This document shows, piece by piece, positions 52,462 through 62,537 of a stretch of 64,000 bases of DNA (the first letter of the stretch is position 1; each line of letters starts with the position of its first letter). Where the stretch lies: positions 1 through 64,000 of the forward strand of contig SCTB01000085.1 of the NCBI GenBank assembly GCA_004297545.1, in the 5' to 3' direction. The position numbers and the translations under genes are program-made. Under the pieces are notes generated by a model that ran no database searches, was not told the origin of the DNA, and worked only from the letters and a program-made list of their open reading frames with translations. The DNA is from Alphaproteobacteria bacterium (lineage in GTDB: Bacteria > Pseudomonadota > Alphaproteobacteria > Micavibrionales > UBA2020).

Positions 52462-53187
52462 ATGATCAAAAGCCTGAATAACATTTTCGCAGCCGCTCTG
52501 CGGCAATTCCTGATCGTCGCGGGATTCCTGTTCGTCAGCTTCGAGGCGCTCGCCGTCGAGGGTTGCGATCCGCGCGTCGAAAAGGCGCAACAGTCGAAGG
52601 CCACCGTGCGCGTCGCCTATGACGTCGCCGTGACGGAAGAGCATATCCAGAAACCCGACAGCGTGATGTCGATGACCTGCTTCAACCAGCAGGCCGGCAT
52701 CAACGCCAGCGGCGCCGCGAGCGGCGGCGGCGGTATTTTCTCGGGCGATTTCACCAGCGCCTCGCCGTCGGGCAACCCGGGCGGCGTCCGGGCGACGATC
52801 CAGGATGCGCTCCAGACTTTTTATACCGCCTATGTCGACGCGATGGGCGCGGACAGCGGTCTGGTCGATTACACGCAGACCGCGCTTGTGAATAACCCGA
52901 CCTGCACGGAGACGCAGGATTTGTGGACCGAGGTCAAGCAGGGTGGCGTGGAGCAGGGCGTGCCGAACGCGACGATCACCGACCTTATCAACGGCACGAT
53001 GCCCCTGGGCGGCAATATGGATTTCACCAAGGACTGGGGCACCTCGGCGACCACCGACAATAACTTCTCCACCTTCCAGGCCGACCTCGCCGCCCAGCCG
53101 CCGGCATGGCAGCCGAACTATGCGCCGAATAACGGCTTCTGCAACATGCTGGTTACGGCGAACGTCCCCGGCGCGGCCTGCCCGTAA
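52462..53187 (+). CDS. Putative secreted protein of unknown function
   Basis: Signal-like peptide FLIVAGFLFVSFEALA; several Cys in the mature part; no family recognised. Confidence 0.6.
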   Translation: MIKSLNNIFAAALRQFLIVAGFLFVSFEALAVEGCDPRVEKAQQSKATVRVAYDVAVTEEHIQKPDSVMSMTCFNQQAGINASGAASGGGGIFSGDFTSASPSGNPGGVRATIQDALQTFYTAYVDAMGADSGLVDYTQTALVNNPTCTETQDLWTEVKQGGVEQGVPNATITDLINGTMPLGGNMDFTKDWGTSATTDNNFSTFQADLAAQPPAWQPNYAPNNGFCNMLVTANVPGAACP

Positions 53188-54298
53188 AGGAATCTTTTTC
53201 CGCCGCATTCTTCAGCGCGCCCGTCACCTTCTCGCCGAAGGCGCCGGGATAGTGATATTCGTCGGGGTCTTTCATATAGATTTCCTGCGTGCGCCGGATA
53301 ACTTCCTGCCTGGCGTCGCGGAATTCCTGTTCCGTCAGCCTGTCCGCGCGGTTCACGGTATTCTGCGCAAGACGCAGCGCCTGCCGTTCATCCGCAGGCT
53401 GTGCGGCATAAAACGCCGCCATCAGCGCTTTCGGAGAGACCGACATAAATCCGGGACCATACAGCGCCGCCAGCGGGGCGTCAGCCTCGATGCCGCCTTG
53501 CTTCGAGTTCCCCACCCGCCGGCGAAAGGCCGCAAGATCTTCCGAAACCCTGAAGTGGAAACCCAGCCGCGAGAAGTATGAAGCGCGGTAGGATAACAGC
53601 CCTTCGGTCATCATCCCCGTGAACAAAGCGCGCGCAAAGGCGGCATCGTCCTTGAAGCTTTCATAAGGCTGCTGGCGCAGAAAGCCCGCGATATAGCGAT
53701 GCGGGCCGTAGTCCGGGCGGCTGAACATGGCGTCGAAATATTCCGGATTGCCGGATTTTTTCTGTTGCAGCGCCATCAGCGTTTCCGCGGTGAAGGCGTC
53801 GGCTTCGGCCATCATGCCCATGAGATGCGCTGTGCGCGGATCCTTCAGCTGCCCGCCGAAGGCCATGCCAGCAGGATTCCCTTCGTGCTGGCGCATGTGG
53901 CGCAGCTCATGCCAGAGCGCCATTGCCATCGCCGCGGGGTTGCCGCTGTTGGCGATGCCGATTTCGGGCGGCTCCTTTGCGGCATCGTAATACCCGTCGC
54001 TGCCGATTTCTTTCTTCGGCGCGACAACGATGCTGACGCCTCTCTTGGCCGCCTTTTGCAGTAGCTCCTGCCCGCCCGGAAACGTAGCGACGCGGGCGAG
54101 CATATCGGCTTTGCGCGTGTCATGCTTGCCGTGCCGTTGCTGGTAAAGCCAGCTGCCAAAAGACTTGGCGGCGCGGTTGAAGGCACCGGAGCTGTTTTCT
54201 GCCTGATCCTGTACAGCAGCCACGAAAACCCCATTGAATTCTTTACGTAAATTATAGCACGGGGGTCTTCCGCAATGCTTAATACGGTAGATTGTCAT
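53153..54298 (-). CDS. Putative zincin-like metallopeptidase
   Basis: AMAMALWHELRHMRQHEG (HExxH) followed by AEADAFTAE; convergent 35-bp overlap with 52462-53187. Confidence 0.6.
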   Translation of the reverse strand: MTIYRIKHCGRPPCYNLRKEFNGVFVAAVQDQAENSSGAFNRAAKSFGSWLYQQRHGKHDTRKADMLARVATFPGGQELLQKAAKRGVSIVVAPKKEIGSDGYYDAAKEPPEIGIANSGNPAAMAMALWHELRHMRQHEGNPAGMAFGGQLKDPRTAHLMGMMAEADAFTAETLMALQQKKSGNPEYFDAMFSRPDYGPHRYIAGFLRQQPYESFKDDAAFARALFTGMMTEGLLSYRASYFSRLGFHFRVSEDLAAFRRRVGNSKQGGIEADAPLAALYGPGFMSVSPKALMAAFYAAQPADERQALRLAQNTVNRADRLTEQEFRDARQEVIRRTQEIYMKDPDEYHYPGAFGEKVTGALKNAAEKDSFTGRPRRGRSP

Positions 54299-54336
54299 TG
54301 TAAATCAATGACTAGAATAGATACACAGACCGAAAA

Positions 54337-56250
54337 TCAGGCGATTTTGTTGACCAGCGCCGCCGCATCCATGCCCAGCGCCGTGGTCGCCTGCACCACG
54401 ATATGCTGCGCATTCAGCCCTGCGAGGTCGTATTGCTTCTGCGGCGCGTCGTGGTCGATGAAGATATCGGGCAGAGTCATCGTGCGGATCTTCAGCCCGG
54501 CGTCCAGCGCGCCGGATTTCGCAAGATACTGCAGCACGAAGGCGCCGAAGCCGCCGGCAGAGCCCTCTTCCACCGTCACCAGTACTTCGTGCTCGCGCGC
54601 AAGACGGGAAACGAGATCTGCGTCGAGCGGCTTGGCGAAGCGCGCATCGGCCACCGTCGTGGAGAGACCCATGGCGTTCAACTGGTCTGCCGCCTTCAGA
54701 CACTCCTGAAGCCGCGTGCCGTAACTGAACAGCGCGATCTTCGTGCCCTCGCGCAGGACGCGGCCCTTGCCGATCTCCAGCGGCACGCCATGCGACAGCA
54801 GCTCGAGCCCGATGCCTTCGCCACGCGGATAGCGGAAGGCGATAGGGCCTTCGGAATATGCGGCGGCGGTCGCCGTCATGTTCTGCAGCTCGACTTCATC
54901 CGCGGCCGCCATCAGCACGAAATTCGGCAGGCAGCCGAGATAGGCGATGTCGAAAGAGCCCGCATGCGTCGCGCCGTCCGCGCCGACAAGCCCGGCGCGG
55001 TCCATCGCGAAGCGCACGGGAAGGTTTTGTATCGCCACATCATGCACGACCTGGTCATAGGCGCGCTGCAGGAATGTGGAGTAGATGACGGCGAAGGGCT
55101 TGTAGCCTTCCGTCGCAAGACCGGCCGCAAAGGTGACCGCATGCTGTTCTGCGATGCCGACGTCGAAGGTGCGCGCCGGGAATTCCTTTTCGAACAGGTC
55201 GAGGCCGGTGCCCGAGGGCATGGCGGCCGTGATCGCGACGATTTTCGGGTCGCGGCGCGCTTCGTCAATCAGGCTTTGCGCGAAGACCTTGGTATAAGAC
55301 GGCAGCACTGATTTCGATTTCGCCTGCGCCCCGGTCAGCACGTCGAATTTGGCCACGCCATGCATTTTGTCGGCCGCGGTTTCGGCGGGAGGATAGCCCT
55401 TGCCCTTCTTGGTCACCACATGGATGAGAATAGGGCCTTCGTAAATCGTGTCGCGCACGTTTTCGAGCACCGGCAGCAGGTGGTCGAGGTTATGGCCGTC
55501 GACGGGGCCGACGTAATAGAAGCCCAGTTCCTCGAACAGCGTGCCGCCGGTCACCATCCCGCGGGCGTATTCCTCGGCGCGCTTGGCGGCCAGCTGCAGC
55601 GGCGCGGGCAGTTTTTCGGAGAATTTCTTGCCGATCTCGCGGATGCTCAGGTAAGGCTTCGAGGAAATCAGGCGCGAGAGATAGGCGCTCATCGCGCCCA
55701 CGGGCGGTGCGATCGACATATCGTTGTCATTCAGGACAACGATCAGGCGGCTTTTGAGAGCGCCCGCGTTGTTCATCGCCTCGTAGGCCATGCCCGCGCT
55801 CATCGCGCCGTCGCCGATGACGCAGATGACCTTGTGGTTGCCTTGTTCGAAATCGCGCGCGACCGCCATGCCAAGGCCGGCAGAGATGGAGGTGGAGCTG
55901 TGCGCCGCGCCGAAGGGGTCGTATTCGCTTTCCGAGCGTTTTGTAAACCCGGACAGACCGCCGCCCTGGCGCAGGGTTCGGATGCGGTCGCGGCGGCCGG
56001 TGACGATTTTATGCGGATAGGCCTGATGCCCGACGTCCCAGATAAGTCGGTCCTGCGGTGTATCGAAGACGTAGTGAATGGCGGTCGTCAGTTCGACCAC
56101 GCCAAGGCCTGCGCCCAGATGCCCGCCGGTGATGGAAACGGCGTCGATCATTTCCGCGCGCACTTCGTCCGCGAATCGCTGCAGATCTTTCCTGTCGAGC
56201 TTTCTTAAATCCTGCGGTGACGGAGCCTTGTCCAGGAGGAGCTTGGTCAT
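54337..56250 (-). CDS. dxs: 1-deoxy-D-xylulose-5-phosphate synthase
   Basis: [89 protein letters not shown]. Confidence 0.98.
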   Translation of the reverse strand: MTKLLLDKAPSPQDLRKLDRKDLQRFADEVRAEMIDAVSITGGHLGAGLGVVELTTAIHYVFDTPQDRLIWDVGHQAYPHKIVTGRRDRIRTLRQGGGLSGFTKRSESEYDPFGAAHSSTSISAGLGMAVARDFEQGNHKVICVIGDGAMSAGMAYEAMNNAGALKSRLIVVLNDNDMSIAPPVGAMSAYLSRLISSKPYLSIREIGKKFSEKLPAPLQLAAKRAEEYARGMVTGGTLFEELGFYYVGPVDGHNLDHLLPVLENVRDTIYEGPILIHVVTKKGKGYPPAETAADKMHGVAKFDVLTGAQAKSKSVLPSYTKVFAQSLIDEARRDPKIVAITAAMPSGTGLDLFEKEFPARTFDVGIAEQHAVTFAAGLATEGYKPFAVIYSTFLQRAYDQVVHDVAIQNLPVRFAMDRAGLVGADGATHAGSFDIAYLGCLPNFVLMAAADEVELQNMTATAAAYSEGPIAFRYPRGEGIGLELLSHGVPLEIGKGRVLREGTKIALFSYGTRLQECLKAADQLNAMGLSTTVADARFAKPLDADLVSRLAREHEVLVTVEEGSAGGFGAFVLQYLAKSGALDAGLKIRTMTLPDIFIDHDAPQKQYDLAGLNAQHIVVQATTALGMDAAALVNKIA

Positions 56251-56476
56251 TTTTTTGTCCTTTTGCGCATAAATGTATACACATTTTCAGAACAATTGAC
56301 ACGCCAGTATTTTAGACGGCGTTAAAAAATCCAGAGCCGGATTCTCTTGACGTCTATGATTTCATTATACCATTGAAGTTGAATGATAATTATGCCGATT
56401 TCGTGCAAATTTTAAGGCTTTATTGCGCAGACTCGCAGCCAGAATGGAAGAAAAGAACGAGGTACTGAAAGTATGG

Positions 56477-57385
56477 TCAGACCCGGCGTTCAAGGACGTA
56501 GCGGGCGAGATCCTTGAGCAGGTCGACGCGGCCTTCGTCAAAGATGCGCAGGTGCGAAATGGCCTGATCGACCAACATTTCGGCGCGGGCGCGGGCCTGT
56601 TCGCGGCCCATTGCGGAGACGAAGGTCGCCTTTTTGCCGTCCTGCCCCGTGGGCTTGCCGATTTCGTGCACGTTGCCCTCGACGTCCAGCAGGTCGTCCG
56701 TGACCTGGAAAGCGAGGCCAAGGTCGTGCGCGTAATTGCGCAGGGCCTGCCGGTGCGCCGGGTTGGCCTTGCCCAGTATCGCGCCCGCCTCGCAGCAGAA
56801 GGCGATGAGCTTGCCGGTCTTGAGGCGCTGCAGCCGGCTGATCGTGCCGACATCGAACTCCTGCTTTTCGCCGATCAGGTCGAGCATCTGCCCGCCGACC
56901 ATGCCGTGCATGCCGATGGCGCCCGACAGGTTCGCGACAAGCTCGATCCGCACGCGCGGATCTTCGTGCGTTTCGGGGTCGGACAGGATTTCAAAAGCCA
57001 GCGTCAGGAGCGCGTCGCCGGCCAAGAGCGCCGTTGCCTCGTCGAATTTCTTGTGCAGGGAAGGCTTGCCGCGGCGAAGATCCGAGTTGTCCATGGCGGG
57101 CAAGTCGTCATGCGCGAGCGAGTAGCAATGGACGAATTCGGCCGCCGCCGCCACGCGCCTGGCGCGCGAGGCGTCGACCCCGAAGACCCGGGCGCTTTCC
57201 AGCACCATGAAGGGACGCAGGCGCTTGCCGCCGTTCAGGACGGCGTAGCGCATGGCGTCGAACAACGGCGCCTCAATCAGGTCGGTTGCGGGCAGCAGGC
57301 TCTGAACGGTCTTGTTGACCTTTTCGCGGCAATCTTCCATTGCCTGACCAAGCTTGGGTGTCGCCTCGCGGGGGGATGGTGCCAT
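56477..57385 (-). CDS. ispA: Polyprenyl (farnesyl) diphosphate synthase
   Basis: AVLNGGKRLRPFMVLE; CYSLAHDDLPAMDNSDLRRGKPSLHKKF; FQVTDDLLDVEG. Confidence 0.96.
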   Translation of the reverse strand: MAPSPREATPKLGQAMEDCREKVNKTVQSLLPATDLIEAPLFDAMRYAVLNGGKRLRPFMVLESARVFGVDASRARRVAAAAEFVHCYSLAHDDLPAMDNSDLRRGKPSLHKKFDEATALLAGDALLTLAFEILSDPETHEDPRVRIELVANLSGAIGMHGMVGGQMLDLIGEKQEFDVGTISRLQRLKTGKLIAFCCEAGAILGKANPAHRQALRNYAHDLGLAFQVTDDLLDVEGNVHEIGKPTGQDGKKATFVSAMGREQARARAEMLVDQAISHLRIFDEGRVDLLKDLARYVLERRV

Positions 57386-57459
57386 CTTCGAAATGACCCT
57401 TTTTTATGCCGTGACTGGAAACCTTTATACCCTAAGTCACAGAAAAATTGTCATTTTTT

Positions 57460-57747
57460 TTACTCGGAAAGCTTGAAGGGCTCAGTCGTCGCCTTGCCGT
57501 CCGCCGAGACGGTGATTTTCTCGATCCGCCCCTGCGCTTCCTTGAGCTTTGCATCGCAATATTTTTTAAGCGCCATGCCGCGCTCGTAGGAATCGATGGA
57601 GCTTTTCAGGTCGGCGGCTCCGGTTTCCAACTGGCGCACGATTTTTTCCAGTTCGGAGAGCGCCTCCTCGAAGCTGAGTTTCTCTAAGTCGGAGGCGGCG
57701 GCTGTTTTTGACATAACGTGTTTCTCTTTATTTACATCTTCTGACAT
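57460..57747 (-). CDS. xseB: Exodeoxyribonuclease VII small subunit
   Basis: LSFEEALSELEKIVRQLETGAADLKSSIDSYERGMALKKYCDAKLKEAQGRIEKI. Confidence 0.95.
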   Translation of the reverse strand: MSEDVNKEKHVMSKTAAASDLEKLSFEEALSELEKIVRQLETGAADLKSSIDSYERGMALKKYCDAKLKEAQGRIEKITVSADGKATTEPFKLSE

Positions 57748-57762
57748 AACACAGGGAAAACT

Positions 57763-58392
57763 TTACCCGGTTTTAACCGCCTTATGCATCGGCGCGGGTG
57801 CTTCCTGCGGAATCAGGCCGAGATTCATTTCCAGCGCGCCGCAGAGCATCTGGCCCAGCGTGATATGCATTTCCTGAATGCGGGCCGTGGTGGAAGAAGG
57901 CACGCGCAGCGCGATATCGCAAAGCGGCAGCATCTTGCCGCCCGACTTCCCCGTGAAGCCGACCGTCGTGATGCCCTGTTCGCGGCACTGTTCGAAAGCC
58001 TTCAGCACGTTTGGGCTGTTGCCGGAGGTGGAGATGCCGATAGCGAGATCCCCCTTACGGCCCAAGGCCTCGATCTGGCGAGAGAACAGGCGCTCGAAGC
58101 CGTAGTCGTTGCCGATGGCGGTCAGCGCCGATGTGTCCGTCGTCAACGCGATAGCGGCAATGGCGGCACGGTCTTTTTTGTAGCGTGCGGTGAGCTCGGT
58201 TGCGAGGTGTTGCGCATCCGCTGCGCTGCCGCCATTGCCGAAGAAGAATATCTTGCCGCCCTTTTCGATGCAGGCTGTCGCCGCCTTCAGCAGCTGTTCG
58301 AAGGCCTCCGCGCATTCCTGCCGGGTCAGGGCTGTGACGTCTTCGTGCTCGGTGAACTCGGACTGCCAGAAATTTTTGACATTAATGCGCAT
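57763..58392 (-). CDS. gmhA: SIS-domain phosphoheptose isomerase
   Basis: GGKIFFFGNGGSAADAQHLATELTARYKKDRAAIAAIALTTDTSALTAIGNDYGFERLFSRQIEALGRKGDLAIGISTSGNSPNVL. Confidence 0.93.
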   Translation of the reverse strand: MRINVKNFWQSEFTEHEDVTALTRQECAEAFEQLLKAATACIEKGGKIFFFGNGGSAADAQHLATELTARYKKDRAAIAAIALTTDTSALTAIGNDYGFERLFSRQIEALGRKGDLAIGISTSGNSPNVLKAFEQCREQGITTVGFTGKSGGKMLPLCDIALRVPSSTTARIQEMHITLGQMLCGALEMNLGLIPQEAPAPMHKAVKTG

Positions 58393-58915
58393 TGTTTTCC
58401 TTGTTATAGGTGATCTGTTGCGGCGTCAGCTGGAACCCGGCTGTAATCTTGTACGCAGGGCCCTTCATTTTGTCCCGCAGAGGAATACGAACCTTGTGCT
58501 CCTCTGCCGAGGCGCCGGCCCCGGCATTATCGAAATCGACGGTAGTTGAAAACTCCTGCCTTTGCAAGATTTGGTCATCCGGCGACAGGACGGCGATAAA
58601 ATATGGAAATTTATATTCTTTCAGCTGCTCCCCTTTGGCGCCGCGGCGACCCGAGAAGACCAGCGACAGTTTGACGGAGACTTCCCCGTCGCGCGTGTAC
58701 TTGCAGGTACCCTCGACAGCGCCGCCCATAGAGGCCGAGGCCGCCAAGTCCGCCGCCGCCAGATGCGGAGCATCGCTGGCGATGACAGGGTAAAAGGAAG
58801 CCCCCCTCAAAACGCCTGTCATGGGACAGTCCGGCACCACTTCCGTCTTGTGCCCCAGCATCGAACAGCCAGCCAGGACCAGCAGGGTGCAGCAGAAAAG
58901 CGCTATCTTTTTCAT
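58382..58915 (-). CDS. Putative lipoprotein
   Basis: [20 protein letters not shown] lipobox; intact ORF. Confidence 0.75.
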   Translation of the reverse strand: MKKIALFCCTLLVLAGCSMLGHKTEVVPDCPMTGVLRGASFYPVIASDAPHLAAADLAASASMGGAVEGTCKYTRDGEVSVKLSLVFSGRRGAKGEQLKEYKFPYFIAVLSPDDQILQRQEFSTTVDFDNAGAGASAEEHKVRIPLRDKMKGPAYKITAGFQLTPQQITYNKENNAH

Positions 58916-58999
58916 TGCCTGAATCCTTCGCATTTAAGGAACATAGCCGCCTTACCCCCTCGACTCAAGCCCCGCGGGGGCGATATAGTCCGCGAAGCC

Positions 59000-59944
59000 A
59001 TGACAAAGCCGAAACTGACCATATTGCTGGCCCGCCCCCGGGGATTTTGCGCCGGCGTCGACCGCGCCATCGAGATTGTCGAGAAGTCCCTCGCCAAGTT
59101 CGGTGCGCCCGTCTATGTGCGCCATGAGATTGTGCATAATAAACATGTCCTGGAGGGCCTGAAGGCAAAAGGGGCCATTTTCGTCAAGGAGCTGAATGAG
59201 GTCCCGGAAGGCGCTCCGGTCATTTTTTCCGCCCATGGCGTTCCCAAGCGCGTGCCGGAGGAGGCCCGGTGCCGCAACATGATCTACGTCGACGCCACCT
59301 GCCCGCTGGTCAGCAAGGTACACCGCGAGGCGGAGCTGCATCACCGTAACGGCCATAAAATCGTGCTCATCGGCCACCGGGGCCACCCGGAAGTCGTCGG
59401 CACGATGGGGCAGCTCCCCGAAGGGGCGGTCGTGCTGGTCGAAACCGTGGCGGATGTGGAAAAGCTCGATATACCCTCCTCCACCGCCATTGCCTATGTC
59501 ACGCAGACGACGCTTTCCATCGACGATACGAAGGAAATCGTGGAGGCCCTGCGCGCGAAATACCCAGGCGTCGCCGCCCCCCGGAAAGAGGATATATGTT
59601 ATGCCACGACCAACCGGCAGCTGGCGGTCAAGGATATCGCTCCCCGGTCGGATGCCGTCATCGTCATCGGATCGAAAAATTCCTCGAACTCCAACCGCCT
59701 TGTCGAGGTCGCCCGTGCCTATGGAGCCAAAAAAGCCCTGCTGGCCGATCGCGGCGAAGATATCCCCTGGGACGAGCTGAAGGACATTTCCACACTGGGA
59801 CTGACGGCAGGGGCCTCCGCCCCCGAAGTTCTTGTGCAGCGCGTCATAGATATGGCGCGGGAGCGCTTTGACGTGACACTGGAGACGGCGACGGTTGCCG
59901 AAGAGACTGTCATCTTTAAAGTTCCCCGGATTCTCGTGGCTTGA
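59000..59944 (+). CDS. ispH: 4-hydroxy-3-methylbut-2-enyl diphosphate reductase
   Basis: [68 protein letters not shown]; start moved to 59000. Confidence 0.97.
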   Translation: MTKPKLTILLARPRGFCAGVDRAIEIVEKSLAKFGAPVYVRHEIVHNKHVLEGLKAKGAIFVKELNEVPEGAPVIFSAHGVPKRVPEEARCRNMIYVDATCPLVSKVHREAELHHRNGHKIVLIGHRGHPEVVGTMGQLPEGAVVLVETVADVEKLDIPSSTAIAYVTQTTLSIDDTKEIVEALRAKYPGVAAPRKEDICYATTNRQLAVKDIAPRSDAVIVIGSKNSSNSNRLVEVARAYGAKKALLADRGEDIPWDELKDISTLGLTAGASAPEVLVQRVIDMARERFDVTLETATVAEETVIFKVPRILVA

Positions 59945-60061
59945 CCCGGAAATTTGATACATTGTTTCAAGATTAGTGCTTGATTTTGAAACTTCGACTC
60001 ATATAGTGAGGCCACCCTAACATTTAATTCTATAAACAGAATCAGGACGCGCAGAAAAGCC

Positions 60062-60583
60062 ATGGCGAAGTCGTACTGCCTGACCGTGGAAGTCAAAAGC
60101 GAAGCCATCGAGAACGGGCTTGGCTACATGATTGCCTTCAGCCTGCCCGACGACCGGCTGCAGCCGGACCAAGTGCCGGATTTCACGGCCTGGTCTGATC
60201 AGGTAAAGACGGCGGTGCTGCGTGCCGGCGACCAGGTTTACGACCCCGACCCCTATACGAAAAAGCTGGCGATCGCCGAGCTGATGAACGAACTCGCGCA
60301 GCTGAATGAGCGTTACGATATCCGCATCGGCGGGCAGGCGGGCATTCCGGCGGTTCAGATACAGTCGACCAACCCCTTCGACAACCAGATCGATATCGAG
60401 TTTTCGGGCAAGGACGGCGAATTCCATGTTTCCGAGCACGGGCTGCACGACCTGCAGCGCTCGAAAGTCGATGAAAACGGCAAGACCGGCTTTGTCGAGG
60501 GAACGCCGCATCACTTTCCCTTCACCAAGACCCTGCCGGCCGTCACGAAAAAGCCGCCGCAACCGCGCCCGCCCGGCCTTTAA
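60062..60583 (+). CDS. Uncharacterised protein between ispH and thrB
   Basis: Intact ORF, MAKSYCLTVEVKSEAIENGLGYMIAFSLPDD...; no family recognised. Confidence 0.6.
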   Translation: MAKSYCLTVEVKSEAIENGLGYMIAFSLPDDRLQPDQVPDFTAWSDQVKTAVLRAGDQVYDPDPYTKKLAIAELMNELAQLNERYDIRIGGQAGIPAVQIQSTNPFDNQIDIEFSGKDGEFHVSEHGLHDLQRSKVDENGKTGFVEGTPHHFPFTKTLPAVTKKPPQPRPPGL

Positions 60584-60633
60584 AGACAGCATGCTGGTTT
60601 TAAGCCCTTTATTGCGCTAGTCTTTCTGGCGTC

Positions 60634-61605
60634 ATGGCCGTTTACACCCAGATTGAGGAAGAAGAAATCAAAAGCGTGCTGTCGCGTTTCGGCATCGGCA
60701 CGCTGATCTCCTTTAACGGCATCACGGAAGGCGTGGAAAACACCAATTACAGCCTGGAAACGACGACGGGCCGGTTCATCCTGACCATCGTCGAAAAACG
60801 TGCGAGCGCGGAAGAGCTGCCGTTTTACACGGGCTTTATGGGGCACCTGCGCGCGAAAGGCATCCCCTGCCCTGCGACGCTTCGGCAAAGCGGCGATGGC
60901 GAAATATTCATGTTGCGCGGCAAGCCCGCACTGCTGACCGAATTCCTGGAGGGCGCATGGCCGCGCGAGATAACGCCGCAGCACTGCCATGCGGTGGGCG
61001 AGCTGCTGGCGGCCATGCACCGTGCGGGCCGCGACTTTCCGGTGAAGCGCAAGAACACGATGTCGCTAGCCGCCTGGCAAAGCCTGATTCACGCCTGCGC
61101 CGCGCGCGCCGACGAGGTCGAGAAGGGACTTTTCGGCTTCCTTGACGCCGAACTGGACTTTCTTGAAAAGAACTGGCCGAAGTACCTGCCGCGCGGGGCG
61201 GTGCACGCGGATCTTTTCCCCGACAATGTTTTTTTCAAAGGCGATGAGATTTCAGGCGTCATCGACTTCTACTTTTCCTGCACCGACACGCTGGCCTACG
61301 ACCTGATGCTCACACTGAACCCGTGGTGCTTCGACTGGAAGGGCGATCTGGATGCCGGCAAGTCCCGCGCACTGCTTGAAAATTACCACCGCGCGCGGCC
61401 GCTCACGAAAAACGAGCTCAAGGCCCTGCCCTTTTTCGGGCGCGCGGCGGCGCTGCGAATCGTGGCGACCCGGCTCTACGACTGGCTGAATCCGGTCACG
61501 GGAGCCCTTGTCCGCGCCAAGGACCCCATGGAGCATGTGAAAATATTAAGGTTCCACCAGAAAGTGCAGTCCCTGGCCGACTATGGCTTCACAGGTGGCG
61601 CGTGA
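60634..61605 (+). CDS. thrB: Homoserine kinase (ThrB type II)
   Basis: [102 protein letters not shown]. Confidence 0.96.
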   Translation: MAVYTQIEEEEIKSVLSRFGIGTLISFNGITEGVENTNYSLETTTGRFILTIVEKRASAEELPFYTGFMGHLRAKGIPCPATLRQSGDGEIFMLRGKPALLTEFLEGAWPREITPQHCHAVGELLAAMHRAGRDFPVKRKNTMSLAAWQSLIHACAARADEVEKGLFGFLDAELDFLEKNWPKYLPRGAVHADLFPDNVFFKGDEISGVIDFYFSCTDTLAYDLMLTLNPWCFDWKGDLDAGKSRALLENYHRARPLTKNELKALPFFGRAAALRIVATRLYDWLNPVTGALVRAKDPMEHVKILRFHQKVQSLADYGFTGGA

Positions 61606-62060
61606 AGAAGGTCGACCTTTTCACCGATGGCGCCTGCAGCGGCAATCCGGGACCCGGGGGCTGGGGGGCCCTGCTGCGGTACAATGGCAATGAAAAGGAG
61701 CTGTCGGGCGGGGAGGAACTGACGACCAACAACCGCATGGAGCTGAGAGCCGTCATCGCGGGCTTAAGCGCGATCAAGCCACCCTGCGCCGTCACCGTGC
61801 ATACGGACAGCGAATATGTCATGAAGGGCGTCACGCAGTATCTGGAAAACTGGAAAAAGCGCGGCTGGAAGACCTCCGACAAAAAGGATGTCAAGAATAT
61901 CGACCTCTGGCAGGAGCTGGACGCGCTGTTGCCGCTGAACGCCGTCAAATGGGTATGGGTGCGCGGCCATTCAGGCCATGTCGAGAACGAGCGCGTCGAT
62001 GCGCTGGCCCGCGCCGCCGTGCCGCAGCGTCGCCCGGATGCAACAGATACGACCGAATAA
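61602..62060 (+). CDS. rnhA: Ribonuclease HI
   Basis: [69 protein letters not shown]. Confidence 0.98.
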   Translation: MKKVDLFTDGACSGNPGPGGWGALLRYNGNEKELSGGEELTTNNRMELRAVIAGLSAIKPPCAVTVHTDSEYVMKGVTQYLENWKKRGWKTSDKKDVKNIDLWQELDALLPLNAVKWVWVRGHSGHVENERVDALARAAVPQRRPDATDTTE

Positions 62061-62159
62061 AAAACTGTTAACAATTTATTAGGAACTTGCCCTGCATCCT
62101 GAAAGTATGGGGTTCCAAGGAACGTCCTTATCTCTCATCTTCGACAAGGAGGCAGGACC

Positions 62160-62537
62160 ATGAGACAGCAGCTGCAGAATGTTTCCCTTCCGGCGCTGAG
62201 CGGCAATGCCGACACCCTCACCCGCCATTTCCTGACCCAGTTCATGCACGAGCTCCAGCGCCAGCGTGGCAAGGATGCCTATTTCCGCATCTATGCCGCC
62301 ATCGAAAGCACCGCCGCGAAAACCGGGACGCCGCCTGAGGTCGTGGCGCGCGCGCTGGTCGAAAGCGGGCTGCGCGCCGCGCGGGAATCCTTCCCCGGAA
62401 AGTTCGTGGCCGCCGTGGAAAAGCGCGGCACGGAGCCGAAATGGAACATCGCCGCCGCGACCGAACAGCAGCGCGAGCTGCTCGAATTCTGGAACGCCGA
62501 CGTCACTGATTATAGACGGGAACGTCGCTTCCACTGA
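62160..62537 (+). CDS. Uncharacterised protein
   Basis: Intact ORF preceded by aaggaggca Shine-Dalgarno; converges with and overlaps the PBP gene by 35 bp. Confidence 0.65.
   Translation: MRQQLQNVSLPALSGNADTLTRHFLTQFMHELQRQRGKDAYFRIYAAIESTAAKTGTPPEVVARALVESGLRAARESFPGKFVAAVEKRGTEPKWNIAAATEQQRELLEFWNADVTDYRRERRFH

Noticed and set aside
51559-53208. 549-aa minus-strand ORF opposite the Crp/Fnr gene and secreted protein
   Set aside because: Shadow ORF crossing two supported genes.
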